DNA of 64,000 nucleotides from Isochrysis galbana (taxonomy: Eukaryota; Haptophyta; Isochrysidales; Isochrysidaceae): NCBI GenBank assembly GCA_018136815.1, contig CM030940.1:3722833-3786832 (forward strand), in the 5' to 3' direction. Positions 40,972-52,305 of this stretch are shown in pieces. Each line of letters starts with the position of its first letter. Within the stretch, counting starts at the first letter, position 1. The position numbers and the translations under genes were made by a program. A model generated the notes under the pieces. It was given only the letters and a program-made list of their open reading frames with translations. It did not search any database and was not told where the DNA came from.

Positions 40972-42607
40972 TCCTTCCTCCTCCTCCGCGCCCCCTCCCC
41001 CCCCCCGCCCCCCCCCCCGCCCCTTCCCCCTTCCCCTTGCCCCTCGCTGCTTCTCCCCCCGACGCCGGCGGCGGCGAGGGCGAGGAGGGAGGGAGGGAGG
41101 GGGGGGGGGGAAAGGGGGGAAGGGGGGGGGGGGAAAGGGGGGGGGGGGGGGGGGAGGGAGAAGGGGGGGAGGGGGGGGGGGGGGGGAGAAGGGGGGGAGG
41201 GAGAAGGGGGGGAGGGGGGGGGGGGGGGGGGGGGAGGGGGGGAGGGGGTCGCTGCCCGCCGCAGCCGCGCCCGTGGGGTGGGGGGGCCTCGGCAACCCCT
41301 CCTTTCAGCTCGCTCTCGTCCGAGCTGAAAAAAACAACGGGGACAGGGGAGTGTGGGGTTGGGGTTGGCTGTGGAGAGAGGGGACTGGGGCGCTCATCGG
41401 GCTGTGGAGTGGAAACGGCGTACTACAATAAGAAGGTTGGCCCCGGCCACGTTTTCGCGTCCGACTTGCCCAAATTTCTTTCGTAAATTTCGGTGTTTTT
41501 GCACTGATTAGACAGTGAGCTTTAGTTTACGTAGGTGAACGCCAACGGAGCAGCGGCGCGTACGAAGACCGGAGAAAAGGAAAGGTAGCCCCCACGCGGG
41601 GGGGACGCCCCTTTGCCGCTCTTCTCCTCGACGCCGCGCGCCGCTAGCCTCGCCCCAACACACACACACTCCTAAGTAAGCGCTCAAGCGTACCCGCCAC
41701 CATCCCCTTTCGCCTCCTTGTTTCTAAGGGTGGAGCTTGGCAAATAAATGGCCCTAGCACAATGTAAATAGTCTAGGCCACGCTAGGCTCCAGGTACCCG
41801 TAGAAAGCGCACACACGAAAACGTGAACAAGGGGCGACAAGCGACAGGCAGCGGACGGCGGCGTTCATTTCGGACAGGCTCGTGGCTTGCCCAAATTTTC
41901 GCGAAATTTGTGTGTTTTTCGAGGTTCGAGCGAGCCCCACCGGGTCGGCCACCGGCCACCCGGCCGCCACCGGCAACGAGCAACGAGCGAGGTGTTGCGC
42001 GTAACGCGCGCGCGTGCAATAGTATGCTAGTATGATCAATATAGTATAGAGTTCAGGCGTTCAGGCATGCAAACAACAGTGAGCTGTTAGCTGTTAGTTA
42101 GTTAGGGTTAGGCAACACAATTATAACGCTAACGCATCGGCGAGAGCGCACACAGAAACTACCAAAACGATCGCGCTCGTCAACCGATCAACCCACTCAC
42201 TACCCACTACCCGCTCATTTATTGAACCAGTGCCAGTGTCGCCTCGCGCACGGCTGCGCCGTGCTCGATCCTCCCTTCGTCGTGCTGTCCGCCTGTTCAT
42301 GCCCATGTGCCCATCCTCCCTTGCCGCACGCATAAAGACCTCCAGCAAGTCGTCCGAGTCCGAGTCCGAGTCCGAGGCCGAGTCGTTCGAGTCTTTACTC
42401 TTTACTCACATGGTCGTCCTTGTCCTCGTCCTCGTCGTAGTTTGTAGTCATCGTCGTCCGAGTCGTCGACGACGACTCGAGGCCGCTTGCGCATGCTCCC
42501 ACTCATACTCTCCGCGGCGGACACACCCCTGTCTGTCGTCTCGCCCCTCCACCCCCACCCCTGACGAATTGGGATGGGCGATGCGATTACCGCCGCAATG
42601 ACCATAG
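40732..42607. other. G-rich SEC24 promoter side and intergenic DNA
   Basis: 40735-41250 is an extreme G/A-rich tract with a GA repeat at 40938-40965. 41460-41500 and 41883-41923 carry related segments (TTGCCCAAATT ... AAATTT ... GTGTTTTT) about 415 bases apart, similar in style to hAT-element ends at 50.5 and 51.7 kb. GAGTCC units at 42354-42378 form a short tandem. No gene recognised. Confidence 0.45.
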
Positions 42608-42799
42608 GTGCCGGGTGGCCTTGCGAAGGTCGGGATCGCGGTCGGGGTGGTTTTCGCGCTGTTCATTCTTCTCCCCTTGGTACTGTGGAAGATAAAGTAT
42701 ATTCGCTTTTATAAGACGGAGAAAATGCAACTGAGCTTTGAGGCGGAGGCGATATTGAAACGGGAGGCACAAACGAAACACAAGACGTCTTCCGCTTGA
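42608..42799 (+). CDS. Short frame with one membrane segment and basic tail
   Basis: Reads GLAKVGIAVGVVFALFILLP, LVLWKIKYIRFYKTEKMQLS, then a charged tail ending KHKTSSA and TGA at 42797. It has no ATG of its own and follows a possible acceptor CCATAG, so it may be a last exon. The conserved block at 42852 lies 53 bases downstream, as a similar pair does at 18.1-18.4 kb, which suggests an element-borne membrane protein. Function unknown. Confidence 0.3.
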   Translation: MPGGLAKVGIAVGVVFALFILLPLVLWKIKYIRFYKTEKMQLSFEAEAILKREAQTKHKTSSA

Positions 42800-42851
42800 T
42801 GGGTCCCCGTGTTTATGTTTGTTTGCGCGCGGTCAACCCCCGAGTTAGGGG

Positions 42852-43090
42852 CGAAGTTAGGGGTCAACAGAAATTATATACCTAAAAAGCCGGGAGGGGC
42901 GTGACAAAAAAAGGGAACCTCGAGTTGCACCCTCTTGCCACTGAGAGAGTGGGTCAGCAGGGCAGTGGGCTCCTAGCAAGACATCAGGCGTGCCAGGAGC
43001 ATGGGTGGTTCCTCCCCCATGGCAGGGGAGGAGTGGAGAGAGGGGGGGGCTCGTGCCCCCCCATGGGCGAACTAAGTATAAACTTAGTTG
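42852..43090 (+). repeat. Conserved block copy 2 joined to family A head (inverted)
   Basis: 42852-42932 matches 18317-18396. 42955-43090 matches the head end of family A in reverse and finishes in the perfect palindrome AACTAAGTATAAACTTAGTT (43070-43089). Confidence 0.65.
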
Positions 43091-43146
43091 GCAGCCGTAG
43101 ATATTAAAAGTCAGCAATAGGGTCTGTGGACATTGTTGTATAAATG

Positions 43147-43208
43147 ACTATGGACATTTGATGGCTCCATTCGATTGATGTCCCATAATTGACGGAACGA
43201 TACCTGAG
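43147..43208 (+). repeat. End block with TTGACGGAACGA
   Basis: GACATTTGATGGCTCCATTC, GATTGATGTCCCATAATTGA, CGGAACGATACCTGAG. Other copies: 9704-9762(+), 9889-9950(+), 12292-12347(-) and 53583-53643(-). Confidence 0.65.
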
Positions 43209-43606
43209 GTGCAGTGGCAAAGGACGAGAGTAAAACTACCATTCCATGGGGATTTCTTGCGCACTCCAGCAGCCTGCGCCGAAAATTTGCTTAAGAGGAG
43301 GAGCAAAGCAAATGAAAAGAGAAAGGCAGATGCCCTGTCTCCACTCTAGAACCAAAAACCTGCTGGCACTCCACATTGCCCGAGGAATCGAGCACATGCA
43401 ATGCCATCCGCTCATCAACATACTACACTACACAGCGCCTAGTGGCAACACATCATGCGGCTCTCCACAGCTTCTTGTATCACGCCCGGCATATGCGTTG
43501 AATGGTAGACAAGGGCTGGCCGTTGATGCTTGAGCTCAGTCCATGGGATGCCGAGGGGCATGGTGACATGTTTCTTCGGGTTCACCTCTTAGCACGTTTA
43601 CTACAA

Positions 43607-46600
43607 CTAGAGCATTTCTTGTGAAAAGCCACGAGCCAGTTGGCGTGCTGAAGATTCATCCGACGATTCTCCATATCCAAACGTCCATTTCGCTATGCGG
43701 ACGCCTCTACTTGCAAGTCCGCGGAACGTTGAGCCCCAATATGGTGTCGCCTCGGCAGCCAATCCGACTTCGTCGCAGCCGTTTACAAGTGCGTTAGTGC
43801 CAGATTGCCGACCATCAAGTCCTCGCTCGCGCCGGCGCTCCCGCAGCGACCCGAACACAGAGGCAAGATCACGAGCGACGGCCTGTCGCTCAGCCGCAGC
43901 GGCCAACTCGTCTTTGATGCGCGCATGCTCTTGGTCGAGCATGCTGTTGATGAAAAGCCCGCCCGCAAGACCGAAAAAGGTGGCGGCGAGGAGAATCCAG
44001 TACGCGGACTGCAGCCGCGATGAGAGGGTCAGGCAGGTGGGAGTGGCCTGCAATTGTTCGCGGAAGTGGGCTTCCAACATTGGCTCGGCCGCAGCACATC
44101 CACCGTGCGAGAGTTCGCCGGTGAATTGTTGCGAGACTTGGTCGAGCTGTAGCAGCGAGAGGACCATACACACCAGGTATACTTCGACAGCGCTGAACGA
44201 GTAGAGCAAATGAAGTACGAACCCCATATGATGGCGAATCCACGCGCGCGTTGGAACTAGCCACATCCAAAGTGAGAGCCCATACCAAAGCACAGGGCTG
44301 ACCATCAACACGACGACATAAAGGGCTTGCAGCGCGCGCATCACCCACATTGGGGAGGAGGGACTCGCCAAGAGCAAGAACTTCGCGCCGTCTACAACGG
44401 AGTAGTCATCGTGAGAGCGCTCCACGCCCACCACCACACCGAGGAGGCCCTCCTTTGAGAGTGAGAAGATGGGAATGAACCAGGAGTATGTGCTCAGGCC
44501 AACGGCGAGTGAGAGAGCTAGTGTGACGGCCCCCGCAAGCAGCCAATCTCGGCAAGGAGACGCTTCTCCGTGGATGTCCAGTGCACTTGAGCTAGGGAGC
44601 GAAGCGCGCGCGGTAGCACTCGCGCGATGTGCCCTAAGACTACAACGCAGCGAGGTGGGTTCGGCAGCATCCAGGTTGGCATGCAGTATGGTGTCTGCCA
44701 CCAAACCCGACTTAGGCGACGGCTCAATCGGCTCTGATAGTGCCGCAGGCGATCGCAGTAAGGATAGCCGACGTCGCCGGGGAGGTGTCGATTGCGAGCA
44801 ATTCTCGACAGCGGACGAGTCTTGCGCTTCGGGCGGGAACAAGCGCCGACGCAGGCTCGGAGACTCAGCTTCGCGGGCGCCCTTGGCATTGCCATCTGTG
44901 TGCTTGACGTGATCGTGGCCCCACTCGTGGGCGTGGCCGGCCCGCTCCGCCGTAGGGCTCTTGTTGTCCACAGCGTGCACGTAGACTGTGGGTTCGGCCG
45001 AGCCCACGGCGTCAAACCTGACGGCTGAGTACGACCGATTCCTCGCCGGCCCTGTGATCTCGCTACCAGGCGACACCTCGTGAGGTGTGAGGGCTAACGT
45101 GCGGTGCATGTGGCCGACGACTGCGGTGAGGACGAGGGAAATGACGACCCCCAACGTGAATAGGGTGATACCGGCAGTCGGCATCACTTCCGCTGACACT
45201 TGGAGCAACGGCGGGGGCTCGTCGTGTCTCCAGACGTCGCTTGCCTGGCTCGGCCCCCCTCCGTCAGAAGCAAGGTCAAAGTCTATCTTCATGGCCGCCA
45301 TAAGTATGAACACCATGAGCGAGTCGATGAGCGACCACTTCCCCAGGGCCTCAAATACGGCCAGCAACCTGCCGCGCACGCGCTCAGGTAGCAAATCAGG
45401 CGGTGCCCACAGGCAAAAGATGGTGAGCGTCAGTTTGACGTACGGCCATACGCCCGAATAGAAGGCGATGAGTATTGACAGCGTGTAGCCTTGCCCACCA
45501 GTCCTCCAAAAGCGAATGACAGACTCCGCCAGTGCAAACTTGAACACATGCATCAGTGGTAGCGCATCCCCGGCGAGTGCCACCGTGGCACCCACCACTG
45601 CACCGGGAAATGCGTTGGCAATCAAGAAAACGGTAATGTTGAGCACAAGGAGCACTGACACACTATTCACGAGCGAGGGCGAGAAGTAGGCCGCTAGCGA
45701 GGGCGCAGCTGCCGCTTCGGGCGCCAGCCACGCTTCGGTGCTCACAAGGCGAATAGACCTAGCGTAGAAGTGGCCGCCAACGACGAAAGCGATGAGGAGA
45801 AGAGCAAAGCCGTAGATGGCGAAAAGAACCAAAGCGGAGAGCTGTTGCAAGTCCTCCGGGTCCTCATCGGGGCTGTACGGCTCGCCCTGCTCGCACGCCT
45901 CGTGCGCACGCTTCAGAGACGAGGCAAAGAAGTCGTTTAAGGCACCGAGTACATCCTGGTGAATCGATGCGAGGAAGGATTCGATCCTGTCGGCCGAGAG
46001 GCGTGCCTGGCGCCGCTGCAAGGAGGTGGGATCGGCCCTGTCGACACCCCGTGAGAAGCCATCAGATGACGACGTGAGGCTGAGCTCAAATGTGCGGACG
46101 GCGGCGGCGAGAAGGTCGAGACGGAGGCCGAGCAAGGGAGAGACAACACATGGGGTGGCGAGGTCTGCGAGCGTCACGTAGCGGAAGCGTTCGCGCGCGA
46201 GGAGGATCTCGTGCACCTCGGCTATTTCGAACTCCGATACGCTTAGATTGGCGGTCCATGTGTGCGTGTGCCCGAGCATGCGCACGCTTAAGCTGCTAGA
46301 TATCGACATGGAAGGCCTCGGATAAGTTGCACACGACATGGAAGAACCGGTCAGCACTGACTCGCTCGCCGGGGTGGGATGCTGACCGGCCGCACCGCCG
46401 GTAAGAGGGGAAGCGACTCTGCTTTCGAACCCAACGTCCGGCTCGTGCTCGCTACCGCCCCTGCAGGTCTGGCTGCGGACGAGGATGCGATTGAAGCCGT
46501 CGAGTCCGCGGACAGAGATGTCGGAGAGGGTGACGCCGACGGGCACGGGGTCGGCGAACGGGGCGTTGAGTCGGAAAGAAAGCGCATCCCCGGGAATGTC

Positions 46601-49527
46601 GAGGCTATGCAAGCCCAAGGCTGCCAGAAGCTCGTTGACTCGCATCGCGGCATGGAGGGCCGACTTATCAACGTCCATCTGCGTGCCCAAGGTCTCCACA
46701 GGAGTATCGCACCACTGACGAGGGGAGGGCGGGAGGGTGAGGGCATGATGGGTGTCGAAGAGATCTAGCAGCGGTTGAATCCCATCGGCGCACCAGAATT
46801 CTCCGGCGAATGCTACGCTTGCAAACCGCTGGTACAAAAATCGCAGCGAGCACTGGGGTGCAACTAAGAGAAGATGTGGCTCGCGGGTGCAGGTGGGTGT
46901 AAAGAAGGCAGGAGGCTGTTGGGTCGATGTCCTGGGCCCCTGCACGAGTTGGGCCGGCAAGCCAAACTGTAGCGATCTTGTACGGCGTCCTACCTGTGGC
47001 TTTGCATACGTGCCATTTGTGGACGGGTCTCGGGTGAGCTTGTCGAGCCGTGTGGTGATGACCGCATCGCCCGGTGGTCTGTCGAGCGACGGACCGACGC
47101 GTGACTCAGGAGGAGGCGTGCCGCACCGGGCAGCGATGACGTCATGGAGGTCATCGCCACGTGGTGCCGCCAAGAGCCGGTTGAGCCTGTGTAGAACGGG
47201 CCCCCCCACGGTTGCGTCGATTAGCGTCGAGATAGCATCGTCGCTGGCTGAGGCCACCACCAGACGCACGACGTCGCTGATGACTTTTCCGAACGCAGTC
47301 TCTAGCACGCCATCGCCCTGGTCAAGCAGTGCGCCATTCACGGCAGAAGGCGCCGATCGCGCGTCAGAGCGTATTGGTTTGAAGCTCAGGTCGCCCGGCG
47401 TCAGACGAAGGCTCAGGTGCCTTGCGCGAAGCCCAAGGACGTCGCGAGCACACTGTGCGTTTTCCAAGAGCACGGCGATGGGAGTCCTTGACGCGACCGC
47501 TGTGTCCACACCTATGGAGAGGAGGGCTTCCGCAGAGGCGTTGAGCAAGCTGAGCTCCACCTCGACCTCTTCAAAAAGTCCGATAGCACAGCAGACTTGA
47601 TAGCAATAGCTGCCGTCGTCCGTAGCCCAACCAGTTGCCCCCGGCAGCAATGAAGCCGGGCAAGCCAGGTCGGATGTCCAGCTACAATTGCAAGAGTCCG
47701 CTGGCGGCGGTGCAGGGGCGTCGGCCGGAGAGACGCTCGGCGGGGGCACGTCTGCCATGGGCGGCGGCTCGCCGAGTATGGTGTCGACTGCTACGTCTGC
47801 ATTGGCACGTGCGGCGGCGGCAGCCTTTCGCGCCATCTCCTCCTCGATCACCTCCCTGGCGACGAGAGTGGCGTCTTCCTCTGGGGTCAGCGGCGTGACG
47901 ATCAGTCGCACTGTCGCTCGCGCCTTCAGGTCGCCGCCCTGGATAGCTGCCCGCACCGAGTGCAAGTCCACGAGTGAGAGGGAGGCGAGGGTGATCGTGT
48001 CAAATCCCTCAAAGGATAGAGCGGTGAGCCGGATCTCCGCTGTGCCAAGCCGCCCGAGCGGAATGGAGACCTCGAGCGGCGGCGGAAAGGGTAATGAGTC
48101 GGTGCCTGTGGCAGCCACGACGGCTGCGGCTGCGGCCGCCGCGACAGTCGAGTCGCCGCTTGCCCCAGAGGCTGCGGCGGCGACAGTGGTCGTACCCTCC
48201 ACGCTGGCGTCAGGCAGCGGCACCTCCAACACGAAGGCCTTGGAGCCCTTCTCCGCGGGCTCACCGTCAGCATTGAGGACGATAGCGGCGCGGGCAAATC
48301 GGCTCGCAAAGGCGGCATTCACGCGGCCATTGGAAAGCGTGGTGTTGAGCCACGATAGGGCCGAGAAGGGCAGCTCGTCGGCCTCTTCGGGAGTGGGCGC
48401 CCTCCACGAGAAGTGGCGCTCCAGGTCGGGCCGCTCGGGCAAAGCCGACGGACGACGCTCCTCCAAGCTGTGGAGATCGGCCTCCAGCGTCGCCAAGACG
48501 GGCGAGCAGTCTAGCTCGACAATTTGCGTCAGCTCGTTGGTGAGGGTGGACGCGATGATCTGCACAAAGGCACGGAACAGGCTTGTCAATAGCTTCGCCA
48601 AGCCTAGCCCAAGTCGCTCATTGCGATGCAGACCATGGAGAGTACGCGCCGTGCCTCGAAGGCGGTGTGGATGCCAGGAACAATTGTTGGTATGGTACGG
48701 TGCGCGTCGGGGTCTGTCCGCGCTGCTCGTGCCGAGTGCCGCCTCACCTGCGAGACTAGCGTCTCGATGAGCGTCACAGCGCCCTTCATGATGGCGTCGG
48801 CCCACTCGTTGCCGGTTGTTAGTGTCACGGCAAGTCCACCGGGCGGGATGGAGACGACCGACACAGGCATGCGGATCCCAGCCGGGAGCCCGCTAGCACC
48901 GCGCGGGTTGAGGCTGAAGGCGAACTCTCCGCTGATGCCACTTGCGGAAATGTCAAGGCTCGAGATTGGGCTGAGCATCGAGAGCTGGCTGAGCATCCCA
49001 ACCGTGCCCTCCGTCATGTGCAGCAATAAGGAGGGCTCACGCCCATCCGGAAGCGGTCCATCGTGCACCTCGAGCCGGCCAAGTGTGCAGTGAATGCCGC
49101 CATCGTTAAATGCGAGGGTAAATGAAGGCGGGCGCTCCTCCTCGAAGACGGCAGACTGGCCGCTCCCGCGTGAGACAAACGAGCGCAGCCCGTGCACGTA
49201 CGCGTTGCGGCAGTCCAGGTCCGCCAACGATAGCGTGATGAATGGCGGTGGTGGCGGCGGCGGCGCAGGTGGCGAGGTGCCCAACGAGACCAACCATTCG
49301 TCAAGCGTCTCTTGCTGCGCGCCGGTGGAGCGTGCGTGGATCTGCACGGCGGCCGAGTGCACGCGCAGGGGTCGCCCCTTGAGGAAGCCTTCAAACGAGC
49401 CGGTGGTGAGGTGCGATGGAGATCTTCCGAGCGGGCGAGGAAGGGCAGTGGGGAGCGAGAGGAGTAGGAAGAGGAGGAGGAAGAGGTAGTGGTGGCGGCG
49501 GTGGCGGCGGTGGTGGAGCTGGAGCAT
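43607..49527 (-). CDS. Giant secreted/membrane protein: repeated lipid-binding-like ectodomain plus PqiA-like membrane domains
   Basis: Exon 1 is 49527-48748 and exon 2 48559-43607 (CTCGCAG|GTGAGG, TTTGTGCAG|ATCATC; phase 0), about 1910 residues. Residues 1-25 are a signal peptide (HHYLFLLLFLLLSLPTALP). The ectodomain of about 1000 residues repeats a pattern of amphipathic strands (SLDISASGISGEFAFSLNP, LRARHLSLRLTPGDLSFKP, SLDIPGDALSFRLNAPFAD) and helices, which suggests BPI/LBP-type lipid-binding modules; that is inference. The last 850 residues hold about nine membrane segments. SVLLVLNITVFLIANAFPG, TLSILIAFYSGVWPYVKLTL and ALGKWSLIDSLMVFILMAAM match PqiA-like proteins of protists. An acidic and basic cytosolic insert separates two groups. 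Additional in-frame introns are possible near KPQVGRR. Confidence 0.75.
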
Positions 49528-50106
49528 GGCAGGGCTCGGCTTGGGCCTCGTGGTGGCAGGTGGAGGAGAGAGCAGAGCAGGGAGCCAGCCCATCTACGCA
49601 GGCAGGGCCGAGGGTGAGGGGTAGAGGAGAGAGGGAGGAGAGTGGAAGGGAGGAGGGAGGGAGACAGAGGGAGAGAGGGAGGGAGAGGGAGAGGGTGGAG
49701 GGAAGAGAGGGGGGAGGGGGAGGTGGCGGGGGGACGCCGGGTCGAGCTCCCCCTCCTCCGATGCTCTCTTCTCTCTCTCTGCCTCTCCCCCTCCCTCCCT
49801 CCCCCTTCTCAAGTAGAGACTCGAGAGTAGAGTAGAGAGCTCTACGCGCCTTTACTCTCCTCCAAGAGTCCTGCGAATCCGCCCGACGGCCTGTACGGTA
49901 AAGTAACGAGTCCACTACTGTACAGGACGCCGCGCGCTTCTAACTGAGTCTCTCGAGAAGACAATGGGGTGGGGGGAAGGGGGAGAGAGAGAATGGAGAA
50001 AAGAGGGTGAAGAGAGAGAGAGAGGGAGGGAGGGAAGAGGAGAGGGGAGGAAGAAGGGGGGGGGGGGGGGGGGGGGGTTGATTGAGAGGGCGGGAGAAGC
50101 AGCCAA
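49528..50106. other. Low-complexity region before the gap
   Basis: GA/GGGA-rich on the plus strand from 49590 to 49730 and 49960 to 50100. It is probably promoter side of the preceding gene. No gene seen. Confidence 0.5.
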
Positions 50107-50206
50107 NNNNNNNNNNNNNNNNNNNNNNNNNNNNNNNNNNNNNNNNNNNNNNNNNNNNNNNNNNNNNNNNNNNNNNNNNNNNNNNNNNNNNNNNNNNNNN
50201 NNNNNN
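50107..50206. other. Assembly gap (100 N)
   Basis: Exactly 100 N following a G-run, consistent with a low-complexity scaffold break. Confidence 0.99.
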
Positions 50207-50462
50207 AGCTCCCCAGCTTGGTGGCTAAGGTCTAAGGTCGCGTTCCGTCTAAAGAGGACCACGCGAACATTTTTATTTCACAACCCGGGCAGGAGTTTAT
50301 TTATCTTTATCTCGACATCAACAATGGGCCACGCCGATTGCGCGAAAATGCTTACAATCGGTACATGCGGCACCATGCACCATGCGCTTGATGCTTGATG
50401 CCACACCTCTGACTAACTGAGGGAGGGTCGGTAAGGTTTCTTTCTCTTGGACCAGGGTGTCT

Positions 50463-51774
50463 CCGCAGATTGGCTCCGGCGAGAATTTCGTTTCGGACCC
50501 ACCCAATTTTCGTTTCGAATTTTTGCTTGCCCTGACCCAAATTTCGGGGGTCATTTCGTTCGAAATTTGCTTCGAACGCCGCCGCGGACGCCGGCACAAC
50601 ATCGGTGCCTAGTGCCTAGTCGGTGCCAGGTGCCGGTGCGTCTGGCGCGCGACTTATCTATACACACCACATCTTTTTCTAGAGACTAGAGACAGCCTTA
50701 ACTGATATTCATCATAAAATAATAGTGTTGATCAAGATGCTCTAGCTCTAGTCAACCCAAAGCACACAGCACACACATCGTCAGCACATATATATTTCAC
50801 GTCTAAAAAATTGCCATTCATTGCGCATCAGTCAGGAGACCGACGGTCCAAAGTCAGCCCACGACCCTCTTGTTGTACCGACTCATCAGAGATCACCTGC
50901 AAATGGTCTGCCAGCACCCTAGTTTGCTGCTCACCATACATTACACGAAGCAAAGAAAAGACACGCTCGCACGAGGCAGAATTCGGAGTAATCGCAAAGA
51001 CAACACGGGCTGCTCGAGACCACGCTGGCAAAGACTTGTTGTTTTGGCGCCACCATTCGAGCACTCCGTCCGAAAAATCCTCGACGTTCGTCACATTGAT
51101 GGCGGCATGGGCGGCGGCGACTAGGTAGGCAGGCAGCTCAGCCTTCGTCTCCCAGCATATGCGCACCCGGCCGTCGTCGCGGGCTCCCTCCACGACCTCG
51201 CACTCACCCACCGTCAAGTGCAGCGCCGCTTGCCCCGGTAAGAACGTAGCTTGTGCCGCGGAGGGGGACTGGGACTGCGGTGTGCCGCTCTGGCCCCCTC
51301 TTGCTTCCGTCCCAGCCCGGCTGCGCCGCTCCCTGTCTTCCCGAGTCCTCCCATCTTCCTGCATCGCCCTCTCCAGCTCGTCTTCCGAGGTTTCCACTTC
51401 CACTTCCACTTCCTCCTCCTCTCCCCATTCCGTCTCCACGTTGTCGCTCTCTTCCTCATTGTTCAACGCCTCGGACTCCGAGAGGAAGTCCACCTCCTCC
51501 GATGGCCGAGGCGGACGAAAGCTCTGCCCTGAGAGGATGCCCTCCTCCTCCTCGCCCTCGCCTTCTCCCGCGACCCATCTCGATCTCGGCCGCTTCCTCG
51601 TCGAGGGGCCGGCCGACGATGGCTTCCTCGCAGGCGTCATCCGCCTGCGGGCTAGCAAATTTCGCTCTAGCCCCCCGTGACCAAGCCCAAATTTCGGTCA
51701 AAAATTTTATTTCGATGTTGGACCCAAATTTCAAAAAAAAAATCTCGAAATTCTCGCCGGAGCCAGTCCGCAGA
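50463..51774. mobile_element. Short hAT element with about 29-bp inverted ends
   Basis: Left CCGCAGATTGGCTCCGGCGA plus GAATTTCG (50463-50490) matches the reverse complement of the right end TCTGCGGACTGGCTCCGGCG plus AGAATTTCG (51746-51774). Sub-terminal GACCCAAATTTC segments are also mirrored. The element carries the dimerisation-domain ORF at 50828-51640. Outer borders and target duplication were not resolved; CAGGGTG just outside the left end (50453-50459) would suit a hAT terminus. Confidence 0.7.
50828..51640 (-). CDS. hAT-derived protein retaining only N-terminus and dimerisation domain
   Basis: An intact 270-residue frame from ATG 51640. N-terminal basic MTPARKPSSAGPSTRKRPRS is followed by a very acidic tract (about residues 30-90). 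The C-terminal 90 residues match the hAT C-terminal dimerisation region: VLEWWRQNNKSLPAWSRAAR, VVFAITPNSASCERVFSLLR, MYGEQQTRVLADHLQ. The BED zinc finger and the RNase H-like catalytic domain are absent, so it cannot transpose DNA by itself. It lies between the element's inverted ends. It may be an internal-deletion product; a regulatory or domesticated role is possible because the frame is open. Confidence 0.8.
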   Translation of the reverse strand: MTPARKPSSAGPSTRKRPRSRWVAGEGEGEEEEGILSGQSFRPPRPSEEVDFLSESEALNNEEESDNVETEWGEEEEVEVEVETSEDELERAMQEDGRTREDRERRSRAGTEARGGQSGTPQSQSPSAAQATFLPGQAALHLTVGECEVVEGARDDGRVRICWETKAELPAYLVAAAHAAINVTNVEDFSDGVLEWWRQNNKSLPAWSRAARVVFAITPNSASCERVFSLLRVMYGEQQTRVLADHLQVISDESVQQEGRGLTLDRRSPD

Positions 51775-52305
51775 TGCTTGCGCAATAGACGTGTAGCAGA
51801 GGAGTCCCATCGTCTAGCCGGAGGCCAAATACATATGTATTTGGCTGTATTTGCAGGCCCCAGCACCGTATTTCCCATCCAGGGTGCGGAGGGCACCATT
51901 TGTAATGGGCAAACGAAGGCCTCAATAAGCTCCCTACAGATTCTGGTATGGGAGATCAGCAAAAAAACCCGGGGGGTGCGGAGGGCACCATCTGACCATC
52001 TGTAATCTGTAAGCTGTAAGCTGTAAGGTGTAAGGATATAGTAGATAGAGAAAGGAACGTGAAGGTCTTTTTTTTACCCCCCCCCCTCGCCCCCCCCCCC
52101 CCCCCGCCTCCCCCCCCGTCTCTAGCCCTGTCTTTCACTGTTTTTCTTGCAGAGGTCAAAAACAGCTGTCTTTGGTGTCTTTCGAGACCCAAATCCAAAT
52201 CACTGTCTTTCACTTTCACATGTGTAGGCGTGCAGTAGAGTACTCTCTGGTTTAGAGAAGTAAAATTGTAGTACTCCTAGGGGGGAGAGCGGACGCCGCG
52301 ATTCG
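51775..52305. other. Intergenic with short repeated motif
   Basis: GTGCGGAGGGCACCAT appears at 51881 and 51973 and a similar GGGTGCCGAGGGCACCA at 60828. A C-rich run at 52077-52115 precedes the next gene. No gene recognised. Confidence 0.4.

Noticed and set aside
40542-41486. 300-400-codon frames opposite SEC24 and in the adjacent G-run
   Set aside because: They are Gly/Arg-rich antisense readings of a Pro-rich domain and of poly-G.
42230-42601. Plus frame with SESESESEAES as a gene
   Set aside because: The acidic run comes from a GAGTCC tandem; the rest has no conserved pattern and no clear exon structure.
48560-48805. ATG at 48805 as start of the giant membrane protein
   Set aside because: The frame before 48559 has no conserved content, while the adjacent frame supplies a signal peptide exon with a CAG|GTGAGG donor that joins in phase.
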